From Labilithrix sp. (lineage in GTDB: Bacteria > Myxococcota_A > Polyangia > Polyangiales > Polyangiaceae), in the NCBI GenBank assembly GCA_019637155.1, contig JAHBWE010000013.1:124001-188000 (forward strand): DNA of 64,000 nucleotides, in the 5' to 3' direction. A program made the position numbers and the translations under genes. The notes under the pieces are model-generated. The model had not been told where the DNA came from and made no database searches. It saw only the letters and a list, made by a program, of their open reading frames with translations. This document shows, piece after piece, positions 40,835 through 49,838 of the stretch (the stretch's first letter is position 1; each line of letters starts with the position of its first letter).

Positions 40835-41419
40835 ATGGGGGCGTTGCTCCACGTCGCGCAGGTGATCGAGGACACGGAGGCCGAGGGGCCGGGCCGCCGC
40901 TTCGCGGTGTGGGTCCAGGGTTGTCCGCTGCGCTGCGCGGAGTGCTGCAACCCGCAGATGTTGCGGTTCGAGGGTGGCGTCGCGACGGATCCGCTCGCGC
41001 TCGCCGCGCGCGCGCTCGCGGTCCCCGGCCTCGAGGGGGTGAGCCTCCTCGGCGGCGAGCCGTTCGCGCAGGCGGAGGCGTGCGCGGCGTTCGCGCGCGC
41101 CGTGCGGGCCGGCGGCCTCGGCGTGATGATCTACAGCGGCTTCACGCTCGCGGAGCTCCAGGCGCGCCCCGACGCGCGCGCGCTCCTCGACGCGTGCGAT
41201 CTCCTCGTCGACGGTCCCTACGACCGCGCGCGGCCGGAGCCGAGCCGGCGCTGGATCGGCTCCGCGAACCAGGAGCGGCGCTTCTTGACCGAGCGCTACC
41301 GGCCCGACGATCCGTGCTGGACGACGCCGAACACGATCGAGGTGCGGCTCCGGAAGGGCGAGCTCGTCGTGAACGGGTGGCCCGCGCTCGCGCGCTCGAT
41401 GCAGCGAGGCGGCGCGTGA
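40835..41419 (+). CDS. Radical-SAM activase-like 4Fe-4S protein (NrdG-like)
   Basis: A 194-aa protein. QGCPLRCAECCNP places Cys30, Cys34 and Cys37 in the radical-SAM C-x3-C-x2-C motif. LEGVSLLGGEPFAQAEAC gives the SAM-binding GGE motif, and LGVMIYSGFTLAEL, LLDACDLLVDGPYD, RRWIGSANQERRF follow as in NrdG/PflA-type activases. The size fits a stand-alone activating enzyme that makes a glycyl radical, yet no anaerobic ribonucleotide reductase or pyruvate-formate-lyase partner is nearby. Such NrdG-like '4Fe-4S single cluster' proteins do occur in Clp/AAA accessory operons. Its stop overlaps the next start (GTGA). Confidence 0.85.
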   Translation: MGALLHVAQVIEDTEAEGPGRRFAVWVQGCPLRCAECCNPQMLRFEGGVATDPLALAARALAVPGLEGVSLLGGEPFAQAEACAAFARAVRAGGLGVMIYSGFTLAELQARPDARALLDACDLLVDGPYDRARPEPSRRWIGSANQERRFLTERYRPDDPCWTTPNTIEVRLRKGELVVNGWPALARSMQRGGA

Positions 41420-42435
41420 GCGCGGACCTCATCGCGATCGCGCGGGCGATCATGAGCCCGCAGGCGGAGGCCGCGATCGACGCGTCGCTCGCGAGCGCGA
41501 CGCCGGTGAAGCTGCTACCGCCGCGGACGATGCGCCTCCTCGAGGACACGCTCGCGAAGGGCGCGGTGCGCATGCTCGCGCGCCTCGGCGGTGCGCGTGC
41601 GGTCGTCCGCGCCGACACGGGATCGATCAAGCCGGCGCGCGTCTACGACGTGCGGCCGGTCCCCGTGCTCGCGTTCGGGAAGTACACGTTCGAGCTCCTG
41701 CGCTGGATGACGCGCACCGCGCTCGGGGTCATGGGCGCGGCGCCGTTCACGCTCGCCCCCGCGACGGCGGGCGACGAGCTCGTCGCGTACCTCGCGCATC
41801 GCCTCGTCGCGGGCCGCCGCTTCGAGCGGAACCTCGCCCTCTCGGTGACGAGCCCGCTCGCGACGCTCGGCTTCGCGCGCGCGATCGCGCGGGCGAACGT
41901 GACGCCGCCGGTGCCCGCCTTCGACGCGCTCCTCGCGCGCGACGAGGGCCGCGTCGTCGTGGAGTGCCTCGCCGGCGACCTCGCGCAGCGCTGGGCGACC
42001 TCGGCGTCGTGGGGCACGGAGGAGCTCGACGCCGAGGTCGCGCTCCGGATCGCGAGCCACGAGCGCGCGACGCTCGACGCGTTCGCCGACGCCCTCGCGA
42101 AGATCGAACGATGGGACCTCGCGACGTTCCTCGTCGACGCGGCGCGGACGGCGCTCCCTCCCGGCGAGCGCGCCGAGCGCGTCGCCGCCCGCGCCGCGCC
42201 GCCGGTTCGGGCGGGCGGAACCTTGCGCGTGCGCACGGAGGCGCGCCAGCGTTCGGGCGCGCTGTTCCACGCCGCCGCCCGCCTGTCGCGCACGTACGAG
42301 TCGTCCGCGCGCGTGGGCTTCATCGACGAGGGTTACGACGTCGCGCAGGCGCTCCTCACGAGCTGGTCGCACCTCGGCCGCGAGGGCTTCGGCCGCGCCG
42401 CCGCGGTCGTCACGGAGCTGGGCTCGCTCGGCTGA
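41416..42435 (+). CDS. Helical ternary-system accessory protein, 339 aa
   Basis: GTG start overlapping the radical-SAM stop. Ala/Arg/Leu-rich and largely alpha-helical, without membrane segments. Conserved-looking stretches include TPVKLLPPRTMRLLEDTLAK (N-terminal), LLRWMTRTALGVMGAAPFTL, LAHRLVAGRRFERN and GYDVAQALLTSWSHLGREGF near the end. I recognise no enzyme motif. The position next to FtsH-like, vWA-like and MoxR genes suggests one of the X-domain accessory proteins of FtsH-vWA-MoxR ternary systems. Also possible: an adaptor specific to the Clp module. Separated from the following gene by a 295-bp repeat. Confidence 0.6.
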   Translation: MSADLIAIARAIMSPQAEAAIDASLASATPVKLLPPRTMRLLEDTLAKGAVRMLARLGGARAVVRADTGSIKPARVYDVRPVPVLAFGKYTFELLRWMTRTALGVMGAAPFTLAPATAGDELVAYLAHRLVAGRRFERNLALSVTSPLATLGFARAIARANVTPPVPAFDALLARDEGRVVVECLAGDLAQRWATSASWGTEELDAEVALRIASHERATLDAFADALAKIERWDLATFLVDAARTALPPGERAERVAARAAPPVRAGGTLRVRTEARQRSGALFHAAARLSRTYESSARVGFIDEGYDVAQALLTSWSHLGREGFGRAAAVVTELGSLG

Positions 42436-42712
42436 GCACGAATCGAAGACCCGCCCCCAAGCCCGCCACCCGTCGGGCCCGGATCGTCGCTCCGCGCAGC
42501 TGGAGCGCAGCTGGAGCGCAGCTGGAGCGATCGCGACATTGCCCGCGGCTCCCTCTGCGGGTGCCCGCGGCTCCCTCTGCGGGTGCCCGCGGCTCCCTGC
42601 GGAGGCCCGCGGCTCCCTCTCGGGGGGTCCGGGGGCGTCGTAGCGCGCCCCGCGCGCGAAGAACCCCCGGCGGGGAGAGCTCGAGAGGGGCAGAGCCCCT
42701 CTCGAACAAGAG
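42436..42712 (-). repeat. Left copy of inverted repeat family bracketing ternary operon
   Basis: Read on the minus strand this runs from TTGTTCGAGAGGGGC (near 42710) to a CTTCGATTCGTGCTC tail (42437), the same order as the units at 51191-51788. It includes an 11-bp-stem hairpin TCGAGAGGGGC-AGA-GCCCCTCTCGA (42681-42705). Inside are a GCAGCTGGAGC tandem (three copies, about 42496-42530) and a 22-bp tandem based on GCCCGCGGCTCCCTCTGCGG (about 42541-42600). No ORF is supported. Confidence 0.65.
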
Positions 42713-42730
42713 AGCAGCTACTATGGGCCG

Positions 42731-43294
42731 GTGAGTCGAGCGTACCGCGTCACGGTCAGGGGTTCGGTCCATCGCGTCGTCCACGTCGAGGACGGCGTGT
42801 GCTCGAGCCTCGAGCTGCTCCCGATCCTGCCGCCCGAGAGGACGAGCGAGATCCTCGAGGCCGAGCTCGTGCGGCGCGGCTTCGAGAAGAGCGGCGACGT
42901 GCTGCGGCGCAAGGAAGAGGGCGGCGTCGTCGTCGAGATCGACCCGAAGAAGGCGACCGTGAGCGTGAAGGCGGAGGCGACCGCGAACATCGACGTCGAG
43001 CGCGAGGCGGTCGAGACGGTGGTGGAGGAGGCCCTCGAGAAGGGGACCGCCGCCGCGCAGAAGCGCGTCGATCTGCGGGCGGAGCGCGACGCCGCCGAGG
43101 CGGAGGAGAAGGCGCGCGCGGAGGTGACCGAGAAGCTCGAGCGGCGCCTCGGCGATCTCCGGAGCGAGCTCGACGGCGTGACGAACCGCGTGACGGCGGA
43201 GGCGCTCAAGGAGAAGGCGCGGAAGCTCGGCGAGATCGAGGAGCTCCACGAGGACGCGGAGACCGGCGAGCTCACGATCAAGGTGAAGCTTTGA
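42731..43294 (+). CDS. DUF1257 (Ycf35)-like protein
   Basis: A 187-aa protein, GTG start, 18 nt after the inverted repeat. Residues 1-95 form the beta-alpha unit of DUF1257-like proteins (VHVEDGVCSSLELLPILP, EILEAELVRRGFEKSGDVLR, VVVEIDPKKATVSVKAEA). Residues about 100-187 are a charged coiled coil (AAAQKRVDLRAERDAAEAEE) ending GELTIKVKL. DUF1257/Ycf35 proteins co-occur with AAA+ proteins and DUF2997 in cyanobacteria and myxobacteria; the biochemical role is unknown. Translationally coupled to the FtsH-like gene (TTGA). Likely a small core component of the ternary system. Confidence 0.7.
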   Translation: MSRAYRVTVRGSVHRVVHVEDGVCSSLELLPILPPERTSEILEAELVRRGFEKSGDVLRRKEEGGVVVEIDPKKATVSVKAEATANIDVEREAVETVVEEALEKGTAAAQKRVDLRAERDAAEAEEKARAEVTEKLERRLGDLRSELDGVTNRVTAEALKEKARKLGEIEELHEDAETGELTIKVKL

Positions 43295-45399
43295 CGAACG
43301 CGCGGTTCGTCCCCGAGAACGAGCTGCCCCTCGACATCGCGCCGGGCGCGGCGGTGGAGGCGGCCTACGCCGCGGAGCTCGCGCGGGTGGAAGAGGCGCT
43401 CCTCGCGCGGCTGCCCGCGCTGGTCGAGTGCGACAAGGAGCTGGTCCCCTATTTCTACGCCGCGCTGCGGGGGCGGCTGAAGAAGCGCGAGCTGCGCTGC
43501 GCCTACCTCGACGGGCGGCCGCCCGCGGACGCGCCGCCGGAGGCGATCCCGACCGGCGTCATCGGCACGATGATCTCGCAGCTCCGCGACGCGGTGCGCG
43601 GGCCGGTCGGCGAGCGCGTCGTCGTCCTCCCGCACCTCGATCTCCTCGTGTCGTCGTCCGGCGGCGGGCTCACGAGCGAGGCGCGCGAGGTGATCCCGCT
43701 CCTCTACGAGAACCCGCAGGTGCTGTGGCTCGGGTTCAAGGACCCGTCCTTCTCGGTGCCGAAGGTGATCCACGATCTCTTCCCGCACCACGAGCACATC
43801 CTCGGCGTCGATCGCGAGCGGCTCCGGCACCTCGTCACGCAGCGGGAGGCGCGCAAGCTCGGTCGCGGCTTCGATCCCTACGAGCTCTACAAGTACGTGT
43901 CGGGCGTGAACGCGGTGCGGCTCCGCCGGCTCCTCGGCGCGCTCGGCGGCGTCGACTACCCCGACGATCCGCGGCCCGCGTTCGCGCAGCTCCGGCGCGC
44001 GACGCTCTCGTCCTCGTTCGAGATGCCGGACGTCGACCTCGACGCCGACGTCGGCGGCTACGACAAGGTGAAGACGCGGCTCAAGAACGAGATCCTCGAC
44101 ATCCTCGCCGCGAAGTCGCGCCTCGCGGACGAGGCCGCGATCAAGCGCATCGAGGCGCTCGTGCCGCGCGGGATGATCTTCTGGGGACCGCCCGGCACCG
44201 GAAAGACGCTCTTCGCGAAGGCGATGGCGACCGCGCTGAAGGCCGCGATCATCGTCGTGAGCGGCCCCGAGCTGAAGAGCAAGTGGGTCGGCGAGAGCGA
44301 GGAGAACATCCGCCAGGTGTTCCTCAAGGCGCGCCAGAGCGCGCCCGCGATCATCGTGTTCGACGAGCTCGACTCGATCGCCGCCGCGCGCGGGATGTAC
44401 ACCGGCTCCGGGGTCGAGCACTCGATGGTGAACCAGCTCCTCACCGAGATGGACGGCTTCCGAAAAGAGGAGCTCGTGTTCGTCGTCGGAACCACGAATT
44501 TCGTCGATTCGATCGACCGCGCGCTCCTCCGCCCCGGGCGCTTCGAGTTCCACCTCCACATCCCGTACCCGGACCCGGCCGACCGGCGCGCGATCCTCGG
44601 GATCCACGACCGGAAGCTCGGCCTCGCGCTGAGCGAGCGCGCGAGCGACTACGCGGTGAAGCGCACCGGCGACCTCGTCGAGGGCGCGGCCGGGCGCTAC
44701 TCGGGCGATCACATCCAGGCGCTCTGCCGCCAGATCGCGCGCACGCGCCTCCGCGCCGCGCGCCCCACCGCCGAGCCGACCGAGGTCGCCGACGTCGAGG
44801 AGGCGCTCTCCGCGTACCTCGAGCGGCCGGACCTCACGAAGGCGGAGGAGCGCGTCGTCGCCACGCACGAGGCGGGGCACGCGGTGTGCGCGCTGTTCTG
44901 CGAGCACGCGCCCGCGATCGATCGCATCTCGATCCGGGGCGACCTCGCCGGCGCGCTCGGGTTCGTGCAGTACGCCGATCCCGCGCATCGCTACGTGACG
45001 ACGCGCGCGCAGCTGCTCGACAGCATCTGCTGCCTCATGGGCGGTCGCGAGGCGGAGGCGCTCCTCCTCGACGACCTCTCGATCGGCTCCGGCCACGACC
45101 TCGAGCGCGCCACCGTCATCGCGCGCGCGCTGGTGGAGGACCTCGGCATGGGCGGCGAGCGGACCGGCGTGCGCCGCTTCGCGCGCGACATCACGACCTC
45201 GGACGCGACGCTCCACGACGTCGAGAAGGCGGCGCACGCGATCCTCGAGGAGCAGCGGACGCGCGCGGCGAAGATCCTGACCGAGCAGCAGGCGCTCCTC
45301 GCGACGCTGCGCGATCTCCTCCTCGAGAAGAAGGTCCTCGACCGCGCCGCCTTCGTGGACCTGCTCCCCGAATCCAAGAGGCAGAAGACCCATGGCTAG
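43291..45399 (+). CDS. Soluble FtsH-like AAA+ M41-type protease
   Basis: A 702-aa protein; TTG start overlapping the DUF1257 stop. The N-terminal 240 residues are soluble (no TM, unlike housekeeping FtsH) with a degenerate AAA-like part (VVVLPHLDLLVSSSGGGL, VLWLGFKDPSF). Main AAA: GYDKVKTRLKNEILD, Walker A GPPGTGKT 299-306, Walker B AIIVFDELDSIAAARG, TTNFVDSIDRALLRPGRFE second region of homology with an arginine finger. Protease: HEAGH 526-530 with Asp603 in GSGHDLERAT as third zinc ligand, so catalytically intact. It is probably the effector or processing protease of the operon. It overlaps the DUF2997-like gene by 8 nt. Confidence 0.9.
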   Translation: MTNARFVPENELPLDIAPGAAVEAAYAAELARVEEALLARLPALVECDKELVPYFYAALRGRLKKRELRCAYLDGRPPADAPPEAIPTGVIGTMISQLRDAVRGPVGERVVVLPHLDLLVSSSGGGLTSEAREVIPLLYENPQVLWLGFKDPSFSVPKVIHDLFPHHEHILGVDRERLRHLVTQREARKLGRGFDPYELYKYVSGVNAVRLRRLLGALGGVDYPDDPRPAFAQLRRATLSSSFEMPDVDLDADVGGYDKVKTRLKNEILDILAAKSRLADEAAIKRIEALVPRGMIFWGPPGTGKTLFAKAMATALKAAIIVVSGPELKSKWVGESEENIRQVFLKARQSAPAIIVFDELDSIAAARGMYTGSGVEHSMVNQLLTEMDGFRKEELVFVVGTTNFVDSIDRALLRPGRFEFHLHIPYPDPADRRAILGIHDRKLGLALSERASDYAVKRTGDLVEGAAGRYSGDHIQALCRQIARTRLRAARPTAEPTEVADVEEALSAYLERPDLTKAEERVVATHEAGHAVCALFCEHAPAIDRISIRGDLAGALGFVQYADPAHRYVTTRAQLLDSICCLMGGREAEALLLDDLSIGSGHDLERATVIARALVEDLGMGGERTGVRRFARDITTSDATLHDVEKAAHAILEEQRTRAAKILTEQQALLATLRDLLLEKKVLDRAAFVDLLPESKRQKTHG

Positions 45400-45646
45400 C
45401 GCGACGATCCGGCTCTCGATCGACCCCGTCACCCGCAAGCGCACGATCACGATCGCGTACGCGAGCGACGCCGACATGCTCCCGCACGAGCACGAGGACG
45501 CGCACCGCGACGTGGTCGAGAAGCTGATCGAGGGCGGGATCGCGAAGCCGGGCGACGACATCGTCGTCGAGCGCGAGGGCGGCGGGAAGACCGCGGAGGA
45601 GCCGGCGGAGACGCCCACGCCAGAGCGAGGCCGCGAGCGAGCGTGA
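45392..45646 (+). CDS. DUF2997-like small protein
   Basis: An 84-aa protein. TIRLSIDPVTRKRTITIAYA forms a beta hairpin, followed by the striking SDADMLPHEHEDAHRDVVEK with LIEGG after it, and an acidic Pro/Glu tail. The alternating strand and DMLPHEHE segment are characteristic of the small DUF2997-like partners of DUF1257 proteins. The His/Asp/Glu cluster could bind metal. It overlaps both neighbours, so it is probably made in stoichiometry with the FtsH-like protease and may be its adaptor. Confidence 0.65.
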   Translation: MASATIRLSIDPVTRKRTITIAYASDADMLPHEHEDAHRDVVEKLIEGGIAKPGDDIVVEREGGGKTAEEPAETPTPERGRERA

Positions 45647-48600
45647 GCGTCCTCCGCTTCGAGAGCGAGGAGGCGCTCCGCTTCACGATCACGTCCGGCC
45701 TCGTGCCGGAGACGGTCCTCGCGGAGCCCGCGCGCACGTGGCGCGACGACGCGGGCGGCGTCGTCGTCGCTCCGCGCGCCGCGCTCGCGCCGGAGGCGAT
45801 GCGCGCCCTCGCGGCGGCGGGGGTCGGGCGGCTCCCGGCGGCGAGCGACTCGCCCGCCGCCGTCGTCGTCGGCTCGTGGGTCGAGCTCGTTCGTATCGCG
45901 CGGACGAGAGAGGAGCTCGACCTCGACGGGCCGGTCCTCTTCTGGCTCGACGAGGACGCGTCGCTCGTGGGCCTCGCCGGCGAGCTGATCCGCCTCGGCT
46001 GCGATCGCCTCGAGTACCGCCGCGTCCCCGGCGGTCACCTCCTCCGCGCGCACGCGCCGCCGTACTACTCGGTGCTCCGCGCGCGCGCCGCGTTCGTGCC
46101 GGAGCCGCCGGGGCAGGACAAGGTCTGGGTCGCGGCCGGCTTCTCGCATGCGCTCGCGCGCTTCCTCCGCCCCGCCGCCGGCGCGCTGGTGTTGATGGGC
46201 GAGGACGGCGCGCGATCGTTTCCCGACGGCGCGTTCGACGACATCTACTCGATCGTGGAGCTCACGCTGCCGGCGCCGAAGGCGGAGCGAAAGGCGAAGG
46301 GGAGCGCGCCGCGGATCGCGGTCCCGCTGCGGCTCGCGCACGGCGCCGTGCTCGACGCGCCCTCGCTCTGGGTCGTCCGCGCCGGAGCGGCCGCGAGCGT
46401 GGAGCGCCTCGTCGCGAGCCTCCCCGAAGAGGTCGCGCGCGGCCTCCTCTTCGCCGCGCTCGCGAGCGGCGAGATCGTCCTCCGCCTCCGCCCGGGGCGC
46501 AGCGCGCCGATCGAGATCGAGGGCGAGGCGTACCGCGCGCACCCGGCGATCGCGAACCTGTTCGTGCCGATCGCGGCGAACGTCGAGCCGCCGCTCCGGC
46601 GCGATCGACTGCGCGAGCTCCTCACCCCCGACCCCGACGAGGTGGTGTGGCTGCGCGCGGAGGCGGGCGGTCGCTTCACGGTCGAGAGCACGCGCGACGA
46701 CGCGTTCGAGCCGCTCTCGTCGTTCGTCGACTACGTGATCGATCGCGATCGCGACAAGCTCGTCCCGTGGATCCGATCGGCGACCTTCGACTTCGCGCCG
46801 TACGTGGGCGCGGCGGAGCCGTCCCTCCCGGCGCCGGAGCCGCCGCCGAAGCCGGAGGTCGGAAAGGGCAAGCGGGAGCGCAAGGCCGCGGAGGCGCCCG
46901 CGCCGGCGCCGGAGCCGCGCCCGAGGTCCGCGCCGCGAACGGAGCAGCAGCCCGAGCGGCTCCGCGCCGCGCGCGTCGACACGAGCCGGGTCGCGGAGGA
47001 GCTCGCGTCGGTCGAGCGTCAGTTCTTCGAGCTCGACGCGGCGGCGGACGCGCCGGAGCGGCTCGCGTTGTGGGCGCGGATGGCGGTGCTCGACACGATG
47101 CTCGCGCGCGCCCACGACGCGGCGCTCTCGTGGAACCGCCTCGTGTGGGAGCGCCCCGACGATCCCGCGCCCGCGGCGGCGTGGGCGGAGGCGGAGGACC
47201 TCGTCGTGCGCGGAGCTCCGTCGGCGACGCTCCTCGCGCTCGTCGATCCCTCGCGCGATCACGTGCGCGCGATCGCGGCGCGCCTCGTCGCGGGGAGCGA
47301 TCCCGACCTCGCCGCGCGCGTGCACGACGTCTCGCTCTGGCTCGATCGTCACGACGGCCACCTCGACGTCCGCAGCGCGTGGCTCGCGCGCCTCGCGATC
47401 TCGAAGCTCGTCGGCGGCGATCGCCTCGGGCTCGCGCGCGGCCGCGATCGCCTCCTCTCCCGCATCCACTCCGGGCTCTCGCTCGAGCGCGACGTGCCGT
47501 CGTTCCTGCGCCGCGCGGGGCGCACGCGCGACGTCGCGCAGATCGAGCTCCTCGCCGCGCGGCTCGAGGCGCTCGCCGAGATCATGGCGGTGAAGCGGCG
47601 GCGCTCGGCGACGGAGGCGGAGCCGAAGCTCACGCGGGCGTACGTGCGCTTCGTCGTCGCGTTCGGCCTCGCGCGCGTCGGCCGCGTGGAGCGCGCGCGC
47701 CAGCTCCGCGACGAGGCGGCGAGCGCGCTCCCGGCGAACGATCCGATCCACTCCGTCCTCGTCCGCGCCTACGTCGCGCGCGTGGGGCAGGCGCTCGAGG
47801 GGCTCGCGCCGGAGACCGCGCTCCCGGCCGACGTGTCGGCGTCGTTCACGAGCCTCGAGCGGCTGGAGCGCTACAAGGTCGATCGCGTGCGGCAGGCGTC
47901 GAAGGTGCTCGAGCCACACGAGCGCCTCGATCCGATCGCGGCCTTCCAGCGCGGCGAGGCCGATCCGCGCGGCCCCGAGTTCGCGGCGCTGCGCGGCGAG
48001 GGCGATCCCGCCGCGATCGATCGCATGGTCGCCGAGATCATGACGCAGGCGGCGAGCGCGCCGCCGGAGACGAAGGCGCGGCTCTACGACGGGGCGATGG
48101 ACTTCTTCCCGAGCCTCCGCCACGAGCGCGCGCACGCGCACCTCCGCGCGATCCTCGAGAGCGTCGCCGACATCGATCCCGCGCGGCGGGTGCAGGTCCT
48201 CGAGGAGGCGCTCATGCTCGCGGGTCACTTCGGCGAGGAGCCGCTCGCGCGCGAGCTCCTCGCCGCGATCGAGCCCGCGGTCGCGAAGGTGGGGGCCGAG
48301 GGCGCGAGCGCGATCGCGCCGGTGGCGGCGGGGATGTTGCGCACGCTGCGCCGCTTCGGGCTCCGCGTCGAGGCGGAGCGGATCCTGGCGCTCTTGCAGC
48401 AAGCCGCGGCGGGGAAGGGGACCCCCAACCTCGTCGCGCGCCTCCATACCGCGGGCGCGCTCGCGTTCCTCGGGCAGCTCGATCGCGCGCGGCCCGTGTT
48501 CGAGGAGGCGCTCGCGTTCCTCCGCGGGCTGCAAGATCAGAGCGTGCCCGATCGGCTGAAGGTCACCGGCGCGCTCGCGCGGGCGCTCGGCACCGCGCCG

Positions 48601-48828
48601 ATCGACTACGCGCTCGCGGGGATGGCGGAGCTCGAGAAGGGGATCGCCGTCGTGACCGACAGCTTCAACACGAACACGCACGTGTGCCTCTCCGTCCTCG
48701 ACTTCGTCGAGTCCCTCGTCCTCGGCTACGTGAGCGACGACCTCGCGATCGATCCCGTCGCGCGCCGTCACCTCGACGACGACGAGTACCTCGTCCGCCG
48801 CCGCATCCACAAGGACCTCCAATCATGA
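45643..48828 (+). CDS. Large ternary-system X protein, 1061 aa
   Basis: GTG start overlapping the preceding stop (GTGA). Residues about 1-390 are mixed alpha/beta (LFWLDEDASLVGLAGELIR, LVLMGEDGARSFPDGAFDDI, VPIAANVEPPLRRDRLRELL). A Pro/Lys/Glu linker (about 390-440) follows. Residues 450-1061 are TPR- or ARM-like helical repeats (AALSWNRLVWERPDDPAPAA, ALMLAGHFGEEPLARELLAAI, GTPNLVARLHTAGALAFLGQ). No catalytic motif is recognised. It probably scaffolds or senses for the MoxR/vWA/FtsH set; proteins of this size and place occur in FtsH ternary systems. The stop overlaps the MoxR start (ATGA). Confidence 0.62.
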   Translation: MSVLRFESEEALRFTITSGLVPETVLAEPARTWRDDAGGVVVAPRAALAPEAMRALAAAGVGRLPAASDSPAAVVVGSWVELVRIARTREELDLDGPVLFWLDEDASLVGLAGELIRLGCDRLEYRRVPGGHLLRAHAPPYYSVLRARAAFVPEPPGQDKVWVAAGFSHALARFLRPAAGALVLMGEDGARSFPDGAFDDIYSIVELTLPAPKAERKAKGSAPRIAVPLRLAHGAVLDAPSLWVVRAGAAASVERLVASLPEEVARGLLFAALASGEIVLRLRPGRSAPIEIEGEAYRAHPAIANLFVPIAANVEPPLRRDRLRELLTPDPDEVVWLRAEAGGRFTVESTRDDAFEPLSSFVDYVIDRDRDKLVPWIRSATFDFAPYVGAAEPSLPAPEPPPKPEVGKGKRERKAAEAPAPAPEPRPRSAPRTEQQPERLRAARVDTSRVAEELASVERQFFELDAAADAPERLALWARMAVLDTMLARAHDAALSWNRLVWERPDDPAPAAAWAEAEDLVVRGAPSATLLALVDPSRDHVRAIAARLVAGSDPDLAARVHDVSLWLDRHDGHLDVRSAWLARLAISKLVGGDRLGLARGRDRLLSRIHSGLSLERDVPSFLRRAGRTRDVAQIELLAARLEALAEIMAVKRRRSATEAEPKLTRAYVRFVVAFGLARVGRVERARQLRDEAASALPANDPIHSVLVRAYVARVGQALEGLAPETALPADVSASFTSLERLERYKVDRVRQASKVLEPHERLDPIAAFQRGEADPRGPEFAALRGEGDPAAIDRMVAEIMTQAASAPPETKARLYDGAMDFFPSLRHERAHAHLRAILESVADIDPARRVQVLEEALMLAGHFGEEPLARELLAAIEPAVAKVGAEGASAIAPVAAGMLRTLRRFGLRVEAERILALLQQAAAGKGTPNLVARLHTAGALAFLGQLDRARPVFEEALAFLRGLQDQSVPDRLKVTGALARALGTAPIDYALAGMAELEKGIAVVTDSFNTNTHVCLSVLDFVESLVLGYVSDDLAIDPVARRHLDDDEYLVRRRIHKDLQS

Positions 48829-49838
48829 CGACCTCGGACCCGCTCGACCGCGTCCTCGAGACGCCGCTCGCCACGCTCGACAAGGAGATCGCCGCGGTGC
48901 GCGATCGCCTCCAGCGCTTCCGCCTCGCGCTCGGGCGCTGGTTCGTCGGCAAGCAGAAGCTCGTCGATCTGATGACGGTCTCGGCGGTGGCGCAGGAGCC
49001 GCTCCTCCTCGTCGGGCCGCCCGGCACCGCGAAGAGCGACCTCGTCATCAAGTTCAAGGACGCGCTCGGCCTCGGCGAGAACGACTATTTCGAGTACATG
49101 CTGACGCGCTTCACCGAGCCGAGCGAGGTGCTCGGGCCGATCGACATCAACCTGCTGCGCGAGGGCCGCTACGTGCGGCGCGAGCGCGGCAAGCTCCCGA
49201 CCGCGCGCCTCATCTTCCTCGACGAGATCTTCAAGAGCAACTCCGCGATCCTCAACTCGCTCCTCACGATCATCAACGAGAAGAAGTTCTACCAGGACGG
49301 GGTCCCGCAGCCGGTGCGCCTGAAGGTGCTCTTCGCGGCGACGAACGAGATCCCGGAGCACGCCGAGCTGGGCGCGTTGAAGGACCGCTTCTGCCTCAAG
49401 GCGGCGTGCCGCTCGGTGCAGGACGATCACTTCGTCGAGCTCGTCGACATGGGCCTCCGGATGCAAGTGTTCCGCGACACGAACCAGCGGCCCTGGGCGG
49501 AGGGCCACGCGTCGCTCGAGGACTTCATGAAGGCGCACCGCTGGCTGACGCTGATGATGGCGCGCGAGGACGAGCGGCAGACGTTCTTCTCCGACGAGCT
49601 GATGCGCGAGCTCCGGCGCGTGTTGAAGACGCTCGTGCGCGAGGACAACGTGTTCGTCAGCGACCGCAAGATCATCAAGCTGTACCGCCTCCTCCGTACG
49701 CGCGCGTGGCTCCTCCACGGCGGCACGGTCGAGCGCGACGACCTCTCCCTCCTCTCGTACCTCGGCGAGACGAAGGAGGAGGTCGACCTGCTCGAGACCA
49801 AGGTCCCGCAGCTCCTGGGTCTCGCGACGGCGGAATGA
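48825..49838 (+). CDS. MoxR-family AAA+ ATPase
   Basis: A 337-aa protein. Helical lead (LQRFRLALGRWFVGKQKLVD), Walker A GPPGTAKS 64-71, TRFTEPSEVLGPIDINLLREG (MoxR helix-2 insert), Walker B LIFLDEIFKSN with Asp133-Glu134, FAATNEIPEHAELGALKDRF sensor and arginine-finger region, then a lid helix. It resembles RavA/MoxR subfamily members that act with a vWA protein. Start and stop both overlap neighbours by 4 nt. It should remodel or load the vWA-like partner at 49835; ATPase residues are intact. Confidence 0.93.
   Translation: MTTSDPLDRVLETPLATLDKEIAAVRDRLQRFRLALGRWFVGKQKLVDLMTVSAVAQEPLLLVGPPGTAKSDLVIKFKDALGLGENDYFEYMLTRFTEPSEVLGPIDINLLREGRYVRRERGKLPTARLIFLDEIFKSNSAILNSLLTIINEKKFYQDGVPQPVRLKVLFAATNEIPEHAELGALKDRFCLKAACRSVQDDHFVELVDMGLRMQVFRDTNQRPWAEGHASLEDFMKAHRWLTLMMAREDERQTFFSDELMRELRRVLKTLVREDNVFVSDRKIIKLYRLLRTRAWLLHGGTVERDDLSLLSYLGETKEEVDLLETKVPQLLGLATAE

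Noticed and set aside
40835..41419. Anaerobic ribonucleotide reductase activase nrdG.
   Set aside because: No nrdD or other glycyl-radical enzyme is adjacent, and the gene is coupled to AAA+ accessory genes, so the symbol was not assigned.
42721..48822. 2033-aa minus-strand frame under the ternary operon, and similar long frames at 5920-8841, 34000-37500 and 56598-61193.
   Set aside because: No motif, signal or start; each mirrors a well supported gene with overlapping starts and stops on the opposite strand.
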